Shown: one piece after another, positions 44,542-51,983 of the stretch | Layout: every line of letters begins with the position of its first letter | How positions within the stretch are numbered: the stretch's first letter is position 1 | Source: Candidatus Parcubacteria bacterium | Lineage (GTDB): Bacteria; Patescibacteria; ABY1; UBA1558; GWA2-36-10 | Length of the DNA: 64,000 nt | Direction: 5' to 3' | NCBI GenBank assembly: GCA_018669975.1 | Contig: JABHSK010000002.1 | Span: 1 to 64,000, forward strand | Program-made: the position numbers and the translations under genes | Notes under the pieces: model-generated | What the model was told of the DNA's origin: nothing | Databases searched by the model: none | What the model saw: only the letters and a program-made list of their open reading frames with translations

Positions 44542-45507
44542 ATGCAAAATCATAAATTGACCAGCCAAGCTATATACCAGCAAATAGATCGAGCCCACAA
44601 GATACTCTTGATCTCCCATCGTAATCCCGATGGTGATACCTTGGGTTCAAATTTTGCTATGTTCAATTTTCTCAAAAATCAAGGAAAAGAAGTTACTAGT
44701 TTCTGTGTAGATCCAGTTCCCAATTATCTAAACTTTCTGCCAGATAGTCACAATCTTAGCAATGACCATAGGGTCTTCACCAAAACCTATGACACTGTTA
44801 TTACTTTAGACTGTTCTACTATAGAACTAACTGCTGCTGAATATCTTCTCCAAGCCATCCCTTCCAAATATACCTTTATAAACATCGACCACCATGTTTC
44901 TAATCCTGGCTACGGTGATATAAGTCTAGTTTCACCACAGACATCCTCTACCGCTGAATTACTACACAACCTGTTTATGGACTGGAAGATTGAATGGAAT
45001 GAAAACATTGCTACCAACCTAGCCTGTGGAGTCATTACTGATACCGGCGGTCTAAAAAATCCTGCTACTAGCTATCAATCTTTATCCGCTACCTCTGACT
45101 TAGTTAATAAGGGTGCTAATATTCATAAAATAATGAATGTTACACTCAACCAAACAAGTATCAACAAACTCAAACTCTGGGGACGCGCTTTAGAAAGATT
45201 AACTAAAGTAGAAAAATATAATCTAGTCTATACTTTTATAACCATAAAAGACTTTGAAGAATGCCAAGCAGATGAAGACGCCAGCGAAGGCATGTCTAAT
45301 TTTCTGCATGTCCTCAAAGAGGGCGAAGTTATTTTAGTATTACGAGAAGTTGGAAATAATACTATCAAAGGTTCGCTACGTACTACCGGTAAAATAGATT
45401 TAACTAAAATAGCTGGCCTATTTGGTGGTGGTGGACACAGAAAAGCAGCTGGCTTTAGCTTGTCAGGTAAGCTGGATTATGATAATAATAAACTGAGGAT
45501 TATTTAA
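44542..45507 (+). CDS. DHH/DHHA1 phosphoesterase (nanoRNase/pAp phosphatase type)
   Basis: 321 aa. All DHH motifs are intact: ISHRNPDGDTLGSN (about 26-39), TLDCST (about 90), INIDHHVSNPGYGD (about 113-126), STAELLHNLF (about 135) and GVITDTGGLKN (about 161). The C-terminal DHHA1 domain ends GLFGGGGHRKAAGF, which binds substrate. Family members degrade 2-5 nt oligoribonucleotides, pAp or cyclic-dinucleotide products; the exact substrate is not readable. It is followed by clpP after 15 nt. The paralogue at 40219-41328 lacks the active site. Confidence 0.92.
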   Translation: MQNHKLTSQAIYQQIDRAHKILLISHRNPDGDTLGSNFAMFNFLKNQGKEVTSFCVDPVPNYLNFLPDSHNLSNDHRVFTKTYDTVITLDCSTIELTAAEYLLQAIPSKYTFINIDHHVSNPGYGDISLVSPQTSSTAELLHNLFMDWKIEWNENIATNLACGVITDTGGLKNPATSYQSLSATSDLVNKGANIHKIMNVTLNQTSINKLKLWGRALERLTKVEKYNLVYTFITIKDFEECQADEDASEGMSNFLHVLKEGEVILVLREVGNNTIKGSLRTTGKIDLTKIAGLFGGGGHRKAAGFSLSGKLDYDNNKLRII

Positions 45508-45522
45508 AAATAAATAAAAATT

Positions 45523-46095
45523 ATGCTTATACCTACAGTCATAGAAAAAACTCCAGGCGGTGAAAGAGCCTACGATATATATTCACGCTTACTTAAAGAA
45601 AGAATCATCTTCTTAGGTGACGCTATCGATGACAGAGTAGCTAACTTAGTAATTGCTCAATTACTTTTTTTAGATTCACAGGATAAAAATCAAACAATTA
45701 AAATGTACATAAATTCACCTGGTGGTTCTGTAACCGATGGACTAGCCATCTACGACACTATGCAACATGTCAAAAGCCCGATCTCAACTATCTGCGTGGG
45801 TATGGCAGCCTCTATGGCAGCTGTATTACTATCTGCTGGTGAAAAAGGTAAGAGATTTGCTCTACCTAACTCAGAAATACTAATTCACCAAATTATGGGC
45901 GGCGCTACTGGACAAGCTAGCGACATAAAGATCAAGGCTGAACAAATTTTAAAACTTAAAGACAGGTTAAATAAAATCTTACAAAAACACACTGGCCAAG
46001 TTTTGAAGACTATTGAAGGAGACACCGATCGTGATTATTATATGGCTGCCGAAGAAGCTAAAAAATACGGTCTAATAGATAAAATTATAAAATAA
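45523..46095 (+). CDS. clpP: ATP-dependent Clp protease proteolytic subunit
   Basis: 190 aa. The Ser protease triad is visible: nucleophile in GMAASMAAV (Ser 97), His in ILIHQIMGG (His 122), and Asp in the EGDTDRDYYM segment (about 171). Start LIPTVIEKTPGGERAYDIYSRLL shows the normal N-terminal loop used for ClpX docking, with little or no propeptide. The tetradecamer degrades unfolded proteins delivered by a Clp ATPase that is not in this window. It is co-transcribed with the DHH gene. Confidence 0.97.
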   Translation: MLIPTVIEKTPGGERAYDIYSRLLKERIIFLGDAIDDRVANLVIAQLLFLDSQDKNQTIKMYINSPGGSVTDGLAIYDTMQHVKSPISTICVGMAASMAAVLLSAGEKGKRFALPNSEILIHQIMGGATGQASDIKIKAEQILKLKDRLNKILQKHTGQVLKTIEGDTDRDYYMAAEEAKKYGLIDKIIK

Positions 46096-46118
46096 TCTTA
46101 ACAAAAAGTAGACCCTCT

Positions 46119-46146
46119 TTTACAATTTGCTAAAATATGATAATAT
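46119..46146 (+). promoter_or_regulatory. Promoter of a candidate small RNA
   Basis: TTTACA (46119-46124), 16 nt, TAATAT (46141-46146). The expected start is near 46153. Confidence 0.6.
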
Positions 46147-46152
46147 ATTTCT

Positions 46153-46278
46153 CAAGGTGGGTGTTGGGGGTTATTTAACCTTCTACAAAAAACCCACCAC
46201 GAGACCATCAGTGTTTGACGTCATTCGTAGCCGAAAGACTTTGGATGATGCCATACTATATACTGATGGTCTTTTTTG
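46153..46278 (+). ncRNA. Candidate structured small RNA of about 125 nt
   Basis: Bounded by a promoter and by T6. The first domain is closed by GGTGGGT (46156-46162) with ACCCACC (46192-46198). The second is closed by a perfect 11-bp stem, AGACCATCAGT (46202-46212) with ACTGATGGTCT (46262-46272), followed at once by TTTTTT. Inside it, CGTCATTC (46219-46226) pairs with GGATGATG (46243-46250) with wobbles. CTAC (46183-46186) could pair with GTAG (46227-46230) as a pseudoknot. I do not recognise SRP RNA, 6S, tmRNA or a known riboswitch. The 46280-46563 stretch up to rny shows no gene. Confidence 0.55.
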
Positions 46279-46563
46279 TTTAAAAACAGCCCTTTCTGTG
46301 GGGTTGATTTTTGACATCATTTATGGTAGAGTAGCTAACGAGGACAAATAGATTATTTGGAAATCCTCTATTAAAAAGTAATTTACTGTTTGGATTTTTA
46401 TACATTTTAATGTTTAAATACCTACTTCTATTCAAAAATACTACTGTAAAATAATAATGAAATTAACAATTACGGTAAAAATTTTCTAAATTAAGCTAGA
46501 AACCTAAAAGATTAGGTTATTTAAATATTCTCCTAAAAACAGTAAACTGGAAAGTTTGTAATA

Positions 46564-48078
46564 ATGGAATTTATATGGTTAATTGCCGCTTTGGTCGTTG
46601 GTGTAATTTTTGGTTTTATCATAAAAAAAGCACTGACCAGCAAAACTATCAGCTCTGCTGAAAGAAAAGCTGAAACCATATTGTCAGAGGCTAAACAAAA
46701 GTCTAAAGACGCCCTTTTGGAGTCAAAAGACAAAGCACTGACCGTAATCGAAGAGGCTAAAAAAGAAGAAAAGGAAAGACGAAAACAACTTCAAGGTATA
46801 GAAAATAGATTAGCTACCCGTGAAGGTTTGTTTGATAAAAAAATTCTAGAAATTGAAGGCAGTAAGCAAAAAATTGCTGATGCCCAAAAGCAACTAGATA
46901 AAAATAAACAAGAGATCAAGCGCATCAAGGATGATCAAATAGCTAAGCTAGAAAAAATTGCTGCTTTGACTAGAGAAGAAGCCAAGGATGTTTTGATCAA
47001 AAATACTGAATTACGCATGAAAGACGAGCTCTTGCATCGTATTCGTAAATTAGAAGACAATGCTACTGAAGAATTAGAGGGTAAGGCTAAAAAAATACTT
47101 AGCTCAGTCATCGAAAGATGTGCTGCCCCCCACACCGTTGAAACTACTACTACTTCTGTATCACTTCCTAATGAAGAAATGAAAGGTAGAATTATTGGTC
47201 GTGAAGGTAGAAACATTAAAACTATCGAACAGCTAACTGGAGTAGAAATCATTATTGATGATACACCAGAGACAATACTTATCTCTGCATTTAATCCAAT
47301 CCGTAGACAACTAGCTAAGCGGACTCTAGAAAAACTCATGTCCGATGGCCGTATCCACCCTGGACGTATTGAAGAAACTGTCCAGCAATCTAAAAAAGAT
47401 TTAGCTTTAGATATCAAAAAAGCTGGTGAAGAAGCTGTCTATCAGGCTGGAATTGTAGGACTAGATACTAAGTTGGTACAAATATTAGGCCGCCTTAAAT
47501 ACAGAACTAGTTATGGTCAAAATCAACTACAACATGGTTTAGAAGTATCACACTTAGCAGGCTTACTAGCAGCGGAATTAAAAGCTGATATTAATGTCTG
47601 TAAAAAAGGTGGTTTATTACATGATATAGGTAAAGCCCTGGATCATGAAATACAAGGCTCACATCCTGATATTGGTTATGACCTAATGAAAAAATTTGGT
47701 TTGCCAGAAGATGTGGCTTATATGTCTACTGCTCACCACGAAGATAAACCTAAGAGCCTAGAAGGTGTCATAGTTAAAATCGCTGATGCTATTTCTGGTT
47801 CACGGCCAGGTGCTAGACGTGATTCTTTTGAAGAATATATTCAACGTCTAACTGAGCTTGAAAATACTGCCAAATCATTCGCTGGTGTAGACAAGGTATA
47901 CGCCATCCAGGCAGGACGTGAAATCAGAGTATTCGTATCACCAGATGAGATTGATGATTTCAATGCTAATAAACTTGCTCGCGATATCGCTAATAAAATA
48001 GAAAGTGAGTTAAAATATCCTGGTGAAATCCGCGTGACTGTCATCAGGGAAAAAAGGATAACTGAGTATGCCCGATAA
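46564..48078 (+). CDS. rny: Ribonuclease Y
   Basis: 504 aa. An N-terminal transmembrane helix (about 1-21) is followed by a long coiled coil (about 30-180). The KH domain has GRIIGREGRNIKTIEQLTGVEIIIDD (about 213-238), and the HD domain has LLHDIGKALDHE (about 353-364) with the second metal-binding set TAHHEDKP. RNase Y is the membrane-bound endonuclease that starts mRNA decay in many bacteria lacking RNase E. It overlaps the ymdB-like gene by 11 nt, as in the conserved rny-ymdB pair of Firmicutes. Confidence 0.96.
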   Translation: MEFIWLIAALVVGVIFGFIIKKALTSKTISSAERKAETILSEAKQKSKDALLESKDKALTVIEEAKKEEKERRKQLQGIENRLATREGLFDKKILEIEGSKQKIADAQKQLDKNKQEIKRIKDDQIAKLEKIAALTREEAKDVLIKNTELRMKDELLHRIRKLEDNATEELEGKAKKILSSVIERCAAPHTVETTTTSVSLPNEEMKGRIIGREGRNIKTIEQLTGVEIIIDDTPETILISAFNPIRRQLAKRTLEKLMSDGRIHPGRIEETVQQSKKDLALDIKKAGEEAVYQAGIVGLDTKLVQILGRLKYRTSYGQNQLQHGLEVSHLAGLLAAELKADINVCKKGGLLHDIGKALDHEIQGSHPDIGYDLMKKFGLPEDVAYMSTAHHEDKPKSLEGVIVKIADAISGSRPGARRDSFEEYIQRLTELENTAKSFAGVDKVYAIQAGREIRVFVSPDEIDDFNANKLARDIANKIESELKYPGEIRVTVIREKRITEYAR

Positions 48079-48874
48079 AACTAAGATTATATTTTTGGGT
48101 GATATCTCTGGCGTTTTAGGAAGACAAGGCGTCAAAGAAATCATTCCCCAGTGGAGAAAAAAATATTCCCCGGATATTTTTATTGCCAATATTGAAAACC
48201 TAGCACACAACAAAGGCGTCACACTCAAAACAATGCAAGAAATGCATGATGCTGGTGTAGAAATCTTTACTGGTGGAAATCACATTTGGAAAAAATATGA
48301 CATAGATCAATTGGCTGCAGAAACTGATTACAAAATAGCCTGCCCAGCCAACGATCATCGTGCTCCAAAAAAATACCTGTACCAACTAACTGAAGTGGCG
48401 GGTGCTAAACTGGCTGTCATTAATCTCAATGGAAGAACTTTTATTGATTTTGAAGATGAACCTCTTAGTAATCCTTTTCACAAAGTAGACGAGTTGTTAA
48501 AAAAGATACCTAAAAATACTAATATAATAATCGACCTGCACGGTGAAGCTACCAGCGACAAAAGAGCTATGGGCTTATATCTTGATGGTCGTGTTTCAGC
48601 TGTTCTAGGCACACATACTCATGTTCCAACTGCCGATGCTCAGATATTGGAAAAAGGAACTGGATACCTTACTGATATCGGAATGGTTGGTGCTTACCCA
48701 TCAGTTTTAGGAATTAAAAAAGAGATTATTATCGAAAAATTTCTATCTGATGAAAAAATACGCCATGATTTACCTAAAACTGGTCAAATTGAGGTAAATG
48801 CAGTATTATTAGAAATAGATAACCAAACAAATAAAACTTCCAAAATAGAATTACTAAGAGAAATTATAAATTAA
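48068..48874 (+). CDS. YmdB family metallophosphoesterase
   Basis: 268 aa. Metal-binding motifs: IIFLGDISGVLGRQGV (about 5-20), IANIENLAHNKGV (about 38-50), TGGNHIWKK (about 64-72), IIDLHGEATSDKRAMG (about 156-171), GTHTHVPTADAQIL (about 179-192) and TDIGMVGAY. Relatives are calcineurin-like enzymes active on 2',3'-cAMP that also influence RNase Y function. Overlap with rny supports joint action in RNA turnover. Confidence 0.93.
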   Translation: MPDKTKIIFLGDISGVLGRQGVKEIIPQWRKKYSPDIFIANIENLAHNKGVTLKTMQEMHDAGVEIFTGGNHIWKKYDIDQLAAETDYKIACPANDHRAPKKYLYQLTEVAGAKLAVINLNGRTFIDFEDEPLSNPFHKVDELLKKIPKNTNIIIDLHGEATSDKRAMGLYLDGRVSAVLGTHTHVPTADAQILEKGTGYLTDIGMVGAYPSVLGIKKEIIIEKFLSDEKIRHDLPKTGQIEVNAVLLEIDNQTNKTSKIELLREIIN

Positions 48875-48884
48875 CCATAAGCTT

Positions 48885-49169
48885 ATGAATAAAGCGCAGT
48901 TAATTGAAACAGTGGCTATCAAGGCGGGAGTCAGCAAAAAAGAAGCTGAGGATGTACTACAAGCCCTTGAAGACGTGGTCATAGAAAGACTAAAACAAGG
49001 CAAAGAAGTAACCCTAACTGGCTTCGGTACTTTTTCTGCTCGTACTAGGAATGCTCGCATGGGTGTTAACCCACAAAATCCTAAAGAAAGGATACAAATC
49101 CCTACCGTGATTGTACCCAAATTTAAAGCTGGCAAAACCTTGAAAGACTCATTAAAAAATACACAATAA
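48885..49169 (+). CDS. hup: HU family DNA-binding protein
   Basis: 94 aa. It has the complete HU fold: NKAQLIETVAIKAGVSKKEAEDVLQALEDVV, then VTLTGFGTFSARTRNARMGVNPQNPKERIQIP, where the beta-arm carries the DNA-intercalating Pro in G-V-N-P-Q-N-P, and KFKAGKTLKDSL. HU compacts and bends DNA. It lies 10 nt after the ymdB-like gene and is followed by a hairpin terminator. Confidence 0.95.
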   Translation: MNKAQLIETVAIKAGVSKKEAEDVLQALEDVVIERLKQGKEVTLTGFGTFSARTRNARMGVNPQNPKERIQIPTVIVPKFKAGKTLKDSLKNTQ

Positions 49170-49183
49170 TATACCCGCCTCCT

Positions 49184-49210
49184 ATTACCCTTTCAATTAG
49201 AAGGGGTAAT
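49184..49210 (+). terminator. Terminator-like hairpin after the HU gene
   Basis: ATTACCCTTTC (49184-49194) pairs with GAAGGGGTAAT (49200-49210) around AATTA; one pair is G-T. The T-tract (GTTGTTTTAC) is weak. Confidence 0.65.
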
Positions 49211-49230
49211 GTTGTTTTACTTATATAAAT

Positions 49231-49896
49231 ATGGATTTAACTCTAAAAAAAATAAAAAAAGACCCCCGCATTAATTCTTTTATCGATCAAACAGAAAGAT
49301 ATATTAGGGCCTTGGGATATACTGATCATGGTCGTCGACATATAGACATAGTTAGTGATCGCTCAAAAATGATTGCCCGTAAAATAGGTCTTAGTACTCA
49401 CGAACAAGAGACCTCTGCTATTGCTGGCTGGTGTCATGACATGGGAAATTTTTTAGGAAGGACCCAACATCACTATTGGGCAGGCATCCTTTTCTCACAA
49501 TGCTATATTGATGAAAGTAATCCTGATGATATTTCACAAATAATTCAGGCCATTGTTTCACACGATAAAGACGATCTTAAAATAGTTGATAAAGTCACTG
49601 CTTGTTTGATTATTGCTGATAAATCAGACGTCCACCGTAGTCGAGTATCCAGCAAAAATATAAAACACATCAAAAAAGATATCCATGACCGCGTCAATTA
49701 CGCTATCACTGATAATAAATTAAGTGTAGACAAACAAAAAAAGGCTATTACTTTAAGCCTTAAATTGGATACAAAATTTACTGATATTATGGATTATTTT
49801 TCTATCTTTACTGTCAGAATGAACTACTGCCAAAAAGCCGCTAAATATCTAAAGTATAAATTTCATCTTACTATAAACAACACTAAGATAGCTTAA
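49231..49896 (+). CDS. HD domain phosphohydrolase
   Basis: 221 aa. HD-domain motifs: TDHGRRHIDIVSDRS (about 31-45), IAGWCHDMGNFLGRTQHHYW (about 65-84) and IVSHDKDD (about 108-115), with a further Asp in LIIADKSDVHRSRV. These give the H...HD...D metal set of phosphohydrolases acting on nucleotides or signalling nucleotides. Substrate unknown. The stop overlaps the stop of the convergent C39-like gene in a shared TTAA. Confidence 0.85.
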   Translation: MDLTLKKIKKDPRINSFIDQTERYIRALGYTDHGRRHIDIVSDRSKMIARKIGLSTHEQETSAIAGWCHDMGNFLGRTQHHYWAGILFSQCYIDESNPDDISQIIQAIVSHDKDDLKIVDKVTACLIIADKSDVHRSRVSSKNIKHIKKDIHDRVNYAITDNKLSVDKQKKAITLSLKLDTKFTDIMDYFSIFTVRMNYCQKAAKYLKYKFHLTINNTKIA

Positions 49897-50696
49897 TCTT
49901 TATATAAAACCAAACCTATTTTGGGTCCCACAGCTAGGGACTCTTTTTGGTTCCAATCAGCAATAGAATACATTAGATTCTCGTAAGTATAAATGAAATC
50001 GGCTCCAAGCCTAGTACCGGGGTCATTGGTAATAAACTTATTTTCGGCAAACCCCTTGATAACTAACATATGATATTCTGGTCCGCCATTTCTAAAATTA
50101 GGATTATCCAATTTTTTACCATTGGCCGGCACTATCACTGGAATACCCTCTCGTAAAAGAGCTTCTATTTTAGCTACTGTTAGGTCAGGGACCAGCTCTG
50201 TTTTGTAACCAAAAAATTCTCTAGCTAACTGACTAGTTTCCCCAATAGTTATATCATAGGTGCCGTTCATAAAATCATCTTGCCAGTCTACCATTTTAAT
50301 CAAAATATCCTCCACGACTTTTTTGTCCGGAAAATTTTTATTTTGATAATAGTGATCAACCATTAAAACACTAGCTTCTTCACAAGCATCCTGAAAAGGT
50401 TGCTCCCAATTAGATGTTGGTGCCTGAGAAGTAAATGGTACAGCTAAATTAATACTACTAACTTCCGGCTGAGGAGGTAAAATTGGCTCAGAATCAACCA
50501 CTTCTTCTGACTCCTCCACCTCAACGATCTCCATGTCTTGATCGACATCTTCGATGATTTCTTCTCGATCAATAAAATCTTCATATTCCTGAGCTACTGG
50601 TAAATCTACTTCCAATAATTCTGGGCCTCTATTTTTATAAACCCAAGCCAAACCAGCCAAGATAATAATACTTATGATGATGATATATTTTTTCAT
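49893..50696 (-). CDS. Secreted C39-like cysteine peptidase
   Basis: 267 aa. An N-terminal hydrophobic helix (about 3-18) is followed by an acidic linker rich in Glu/Asp/Val (about 25-75), then a C39-like domain. Catalytic Cys sits in PFQDACEEASVLM (about residue 105), His in PEYHMLVIKGF (about 206) and the Asn/Asp in ITNDPGTRLG (about 221). Relatives cleave peptides outside the membrane; the target is unknown. A promoter places the transcript start at the ATG, so the mRNA should be leaderless. Confidence 0.85.
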   Translation of the reverse strand: MKKYIIIISIIILAGLAWVYKNRGPELLEVDLPVAQEYEDFIDREEIIEDVDQDMEIVEVEESEEVVDSEPILPPQPEVSSINLAVPFTSQAPTSNWEQPFQDACEEASVLMVDHYYQNKNFPDKKVVEDILIKMVDWQDDFMNGTYDITIGETSQLAREFFGYKTELVPDLTVAKIEALLREGIPVIVPANGKKLDNPNFRNGGPEYHMLVIKGFAENKFITNDPGTRLGADFIYTYENLMYSIADWNQKESLAVGPKIGLVLYKD

Positions 50697-50702
50697 AAGT
50701 AT

Positions 50703-50731
50703 ATCTTAACAGTAAATACTAGCATTGACAA
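50703..50731 (-). promoter_or_regulatory. Promoter of the C39-like gene, overlapping a divergent promoter
   Basis: Minus strand TTGTCA (50726-50731), 17 nt, TAAGAT (50703-50708). The expected start is at ATG 50696. Its -35 occupies the same bases as the plus-strand -35 at 50725-50730. Confidence 0.65.
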
Positions 50732-50753
50732 TACGCTATACTTATAGTATACT
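50725..50753 (+). promoter_or_regulatory. Promoter of the 89-aa gene
   Basis: TTGACA (50725-50730), 17 nt, TATACT (50748-50753). The leader is about 50 nt and ends in GGAGG seven nt before ATG 50810. Confidence 0.75.
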
Positions 50754-50809
50754 AGCTGATTCCTACGCACCTTACTAAATCCAGTCAAAACATCTTTGGA
50801 GGAAATAAA

Positions 50810-51079
50810 ATGAGCATTCTAGACTTAGTCTTCGGCATACCGCCAATTGTAGCCCTTATAGTGGGCCTCATATCCTGGTGGATCAGAAAACCAAGTATTA
50901 TGTTCGGCGGACTAGTTTCGCTAATCACCAGCATCTTGATTGCTATATTTACAATTTTCGTCCATACGCCCAGTGGCTTTTGGCTAAGCCTATGGCTATT
51001 CATTCAATATCCCACCACCCTCTCTGCTATAATACTATTCTGGTCTGAACCAGGCGATGGTAATTTAAGAAAGTTTTGA
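50810..51079 (+). CDS. 89-aa membrane protein with strong SD
   Basis: ATG 50810 with GGAGG seven nt upstream. Three hydrophobic segments are seen (about 5-22, 28-48, 55-78), and the C-terminus EPGDGNLRKF is polar. No family is assigned. It has its own consensus promoter and a terminator nine nt after the stop. The stop is TGA, the only TGA stop among the genes read in this window; the terminator right after it shows that TGA really ends this gene. Confidence 0.7.
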   Translation: MSILDLVFGIPPIVALIVGLISWWIRKPSIMFGGLVSLITSILIAIFTIFVHTPSGFWLSLWLFIQYPTTLSAIILFWSEPGDGNLRKF

Positions 51080-51087
51080 CACATTAA

Positions 51088-51119
51088 CCTACTGCCCTTT
51101 GGTAGTAGGTTTTATTTTT
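51088..51119 (+). terminator. Terminator of the 89-aa gene
   Basis: CCTACTGCC (51088-51096) and GGTAGTAGG (51101-51109), nine pairs with one G-T, loop CTTT, followed by TTTTATTTTT. Confidence 0.88.
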
Positions 51120-51121
51120 CA

Positions 51122-51150
51122 TTGACAAAAAACAGCTCGACATATAAAAT
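51122..51150 (+). promoter_or_regulatory. Promoter of the 105-aa gene
   Basis: TTGACA (51122-51127) followed by AAAAA, 17 nt in total, then TAAAAT (51145-51150). It begins three nt after the T-tract of the preceding terminator. Confidence 0.78.
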
Positions 51151-51193
51151 GCCTTTATTGCAAAGGAGAACCTTCAAAAAAGGGAGTTTTAAC

Positions 51194-51511
51194 ATGAAAT
51201 TATGGCTAATCACAACTGTGGTAATCTGCTTAATCAATTTTATCGCGCTAGCGACCATCGGCAAAAATTACAAATCTAATGGCCTAATTAGAGGCGCAAC
51301 TTTTGCTAGTATTTTCGCCCTCTGGGGTCTCGTTAGCACACTCTGGCTTAACCACGAAGGACATTGGCTCTATTACCCTTGCGGTCTACTTAGCGCCATA
51401 TTGACTGGCATCACCTTTTCCATGCTTATTATGATACCTGTCCGCTTAAAACGAGAAAAACAAAATCACTTGGACAAGCCGATTGACTCATTTCAACGTA
51501 AAGTTTCCTAA
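51194..51511 (+). CDS. 105-aa membrane protein with SD
   Basis: ATG 51194 with AGGGAG seven nt upstream. An earlier in-frame TTG at 51122 is rejected because it lies in the promoter. Three hydrophobic segments are seen (about 2-20, 33-52, 61-86) and the C-terminal tail is basic (RLKREKQNHLDKP...FQRKVS). No family is assigned. It is autonomous, with promoter and terminator, and adjacent to the 89-aa gene of similar design, though the sequences are not obviously related. Confidence 0.68.
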   Translation: MKLWLITTVVICLINFIALATIGKNYKSNGLIRGATFASIFALWGLVSTLWLNHEGHWLYYPCGLLSAILTGITFSMLIMIPVRLKREKQNHLDKPIDSFQRKVS

Positions 51512-51517
51512 AATATG

Positions 51518-51546
51518 ACCATCTTGATTTTCAGGATGGTTTTTTA
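51518..51546 (+). terminator. Terminator of the 105-aa gene
   Basis: ACCATCTTGA (51518-51527) pairs with TCAGGATGGT (51531-51540), one G-T pair, followed by TTTTT. Confidence 0.85.
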
Positions 51547-51551
51547 TTTAT

Positions 51552-51584
51552 GTAAAAAAAAAGACCTTGCGAAGCAAGGTCTTT
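51552..51584 (-). terminator. Terminator of the 56-aa gene
   Basis: AAAGACCTTGC (51560-51570) and GCAAGGTCTTT (51574-51584), a perfect 11-bp stem with a GAA loop. At least eight T residues follow on the minus strand. Confidence 0.9.
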
Positions 51585-51606
51585 GGATCCTGTATTTTAG
51601 CCGTAG

Positions 51607-51777
51607 CTAAAATTGTACGCTCAAAGAACTAGTGGACATGGAACTAAATGATTCATTCAATAGAATCAAAATGTTGGTAATCAGTTCAACGACCAATACG
51701 AATATTCCTGGAGCAAACATCTTGAACAAAATGAGCAAAAATATCATATTAAAGAATCCGTAAAGAGCTTTAAACAT
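51607..51777 (-). CDS. 56-aa hydrophobic membrane protein
   Basis: ATG 51777 to TAG 51607. Residues 1-42 are almost wholly hydrophobic (Phe, Leu, Ile, Val), with one Pro-Gly; the tail is Ser/Thr-rich (SFSSMSTSSLSVQF). No SD is evident. A consensus promoter lies 168 nt upstream and a perfect terminator 22 nt downstream, with a structured leader between. No relative is recognised. It could be a small membrane regulator or a toxin-like peptide; neither can be shown. Confidence 0.6.
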   Translation of the reverse strand: MFKALYGFFNMIFLLILFKMFAPGIFVLVVELITNILILLNESFSSMSTSSLSVQF

Positions 51778-51938
51778 ATTTTTGTTGTTAACTTCAAGGC
51801 CTTAAGAGAATATTTAAGATGCTGACTATTCATCTCACGACACATGAAGCGTATCCAAGATATTCTCTGCAGGGCAATAGACTTGAGGCTTTCCAGCCCA
51901 CTGTCCTGCAGAGAACCTATAATGTAATGAACGCTTCT
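51778..51938 (-). promoter_or_regulatory. Structured leader with mutually exclusive stems
   Basis: P1: 51846-51852 with 51931-51937 (GAAGCGT/ACGCTTC). P2: TTCTCTGCAGGGCA (51863-51876) with TGTCCTGCAGAGAA (51902-51915), a 14-bp helix with one G-T pair. An alternative helix, 51805-51813 with 51860-51868 (AGAGAATAT/ATATTCTCT), would unwind the base of P2. Competing helices upstream of one gene suggest a regulatory switch. No known riboswitch consensus was recognised. Confidence 0.55.
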
Positions 51939-51944
51939 ACCTTC

Positions 51945-51973
51945 TATATATAATAAGACGTAATAAAAGTCAA
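51945..51973 (-). promoter_or_regulatory. Promoter of the 56-aa gene
   Basis: Minus strand TTGACT (51968-51973), 17 nt, TATATA (51945-51950). The expected start is near 51938, just outside leader stem P1. Confidence 0.7.
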
Positions 51974-51983
51974 GTTATTACAC

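Noticed and set aside
46127..46351. 74-aa open frame between clpP and rny
   Set aside because: It starts at TTG within the -10 region of a good promoter and runs through two stable stems and a T6 terminator. Residue pattern shows no helix, signal or motif; an RNA gene explains the sequence better.
51122..51193. N-terminal extension of the 105-aa gene from TTG 51122
   Set aside because: The extension begins on the -35 hexamer of the gene's own promoter; ATG 51194 has an SD.
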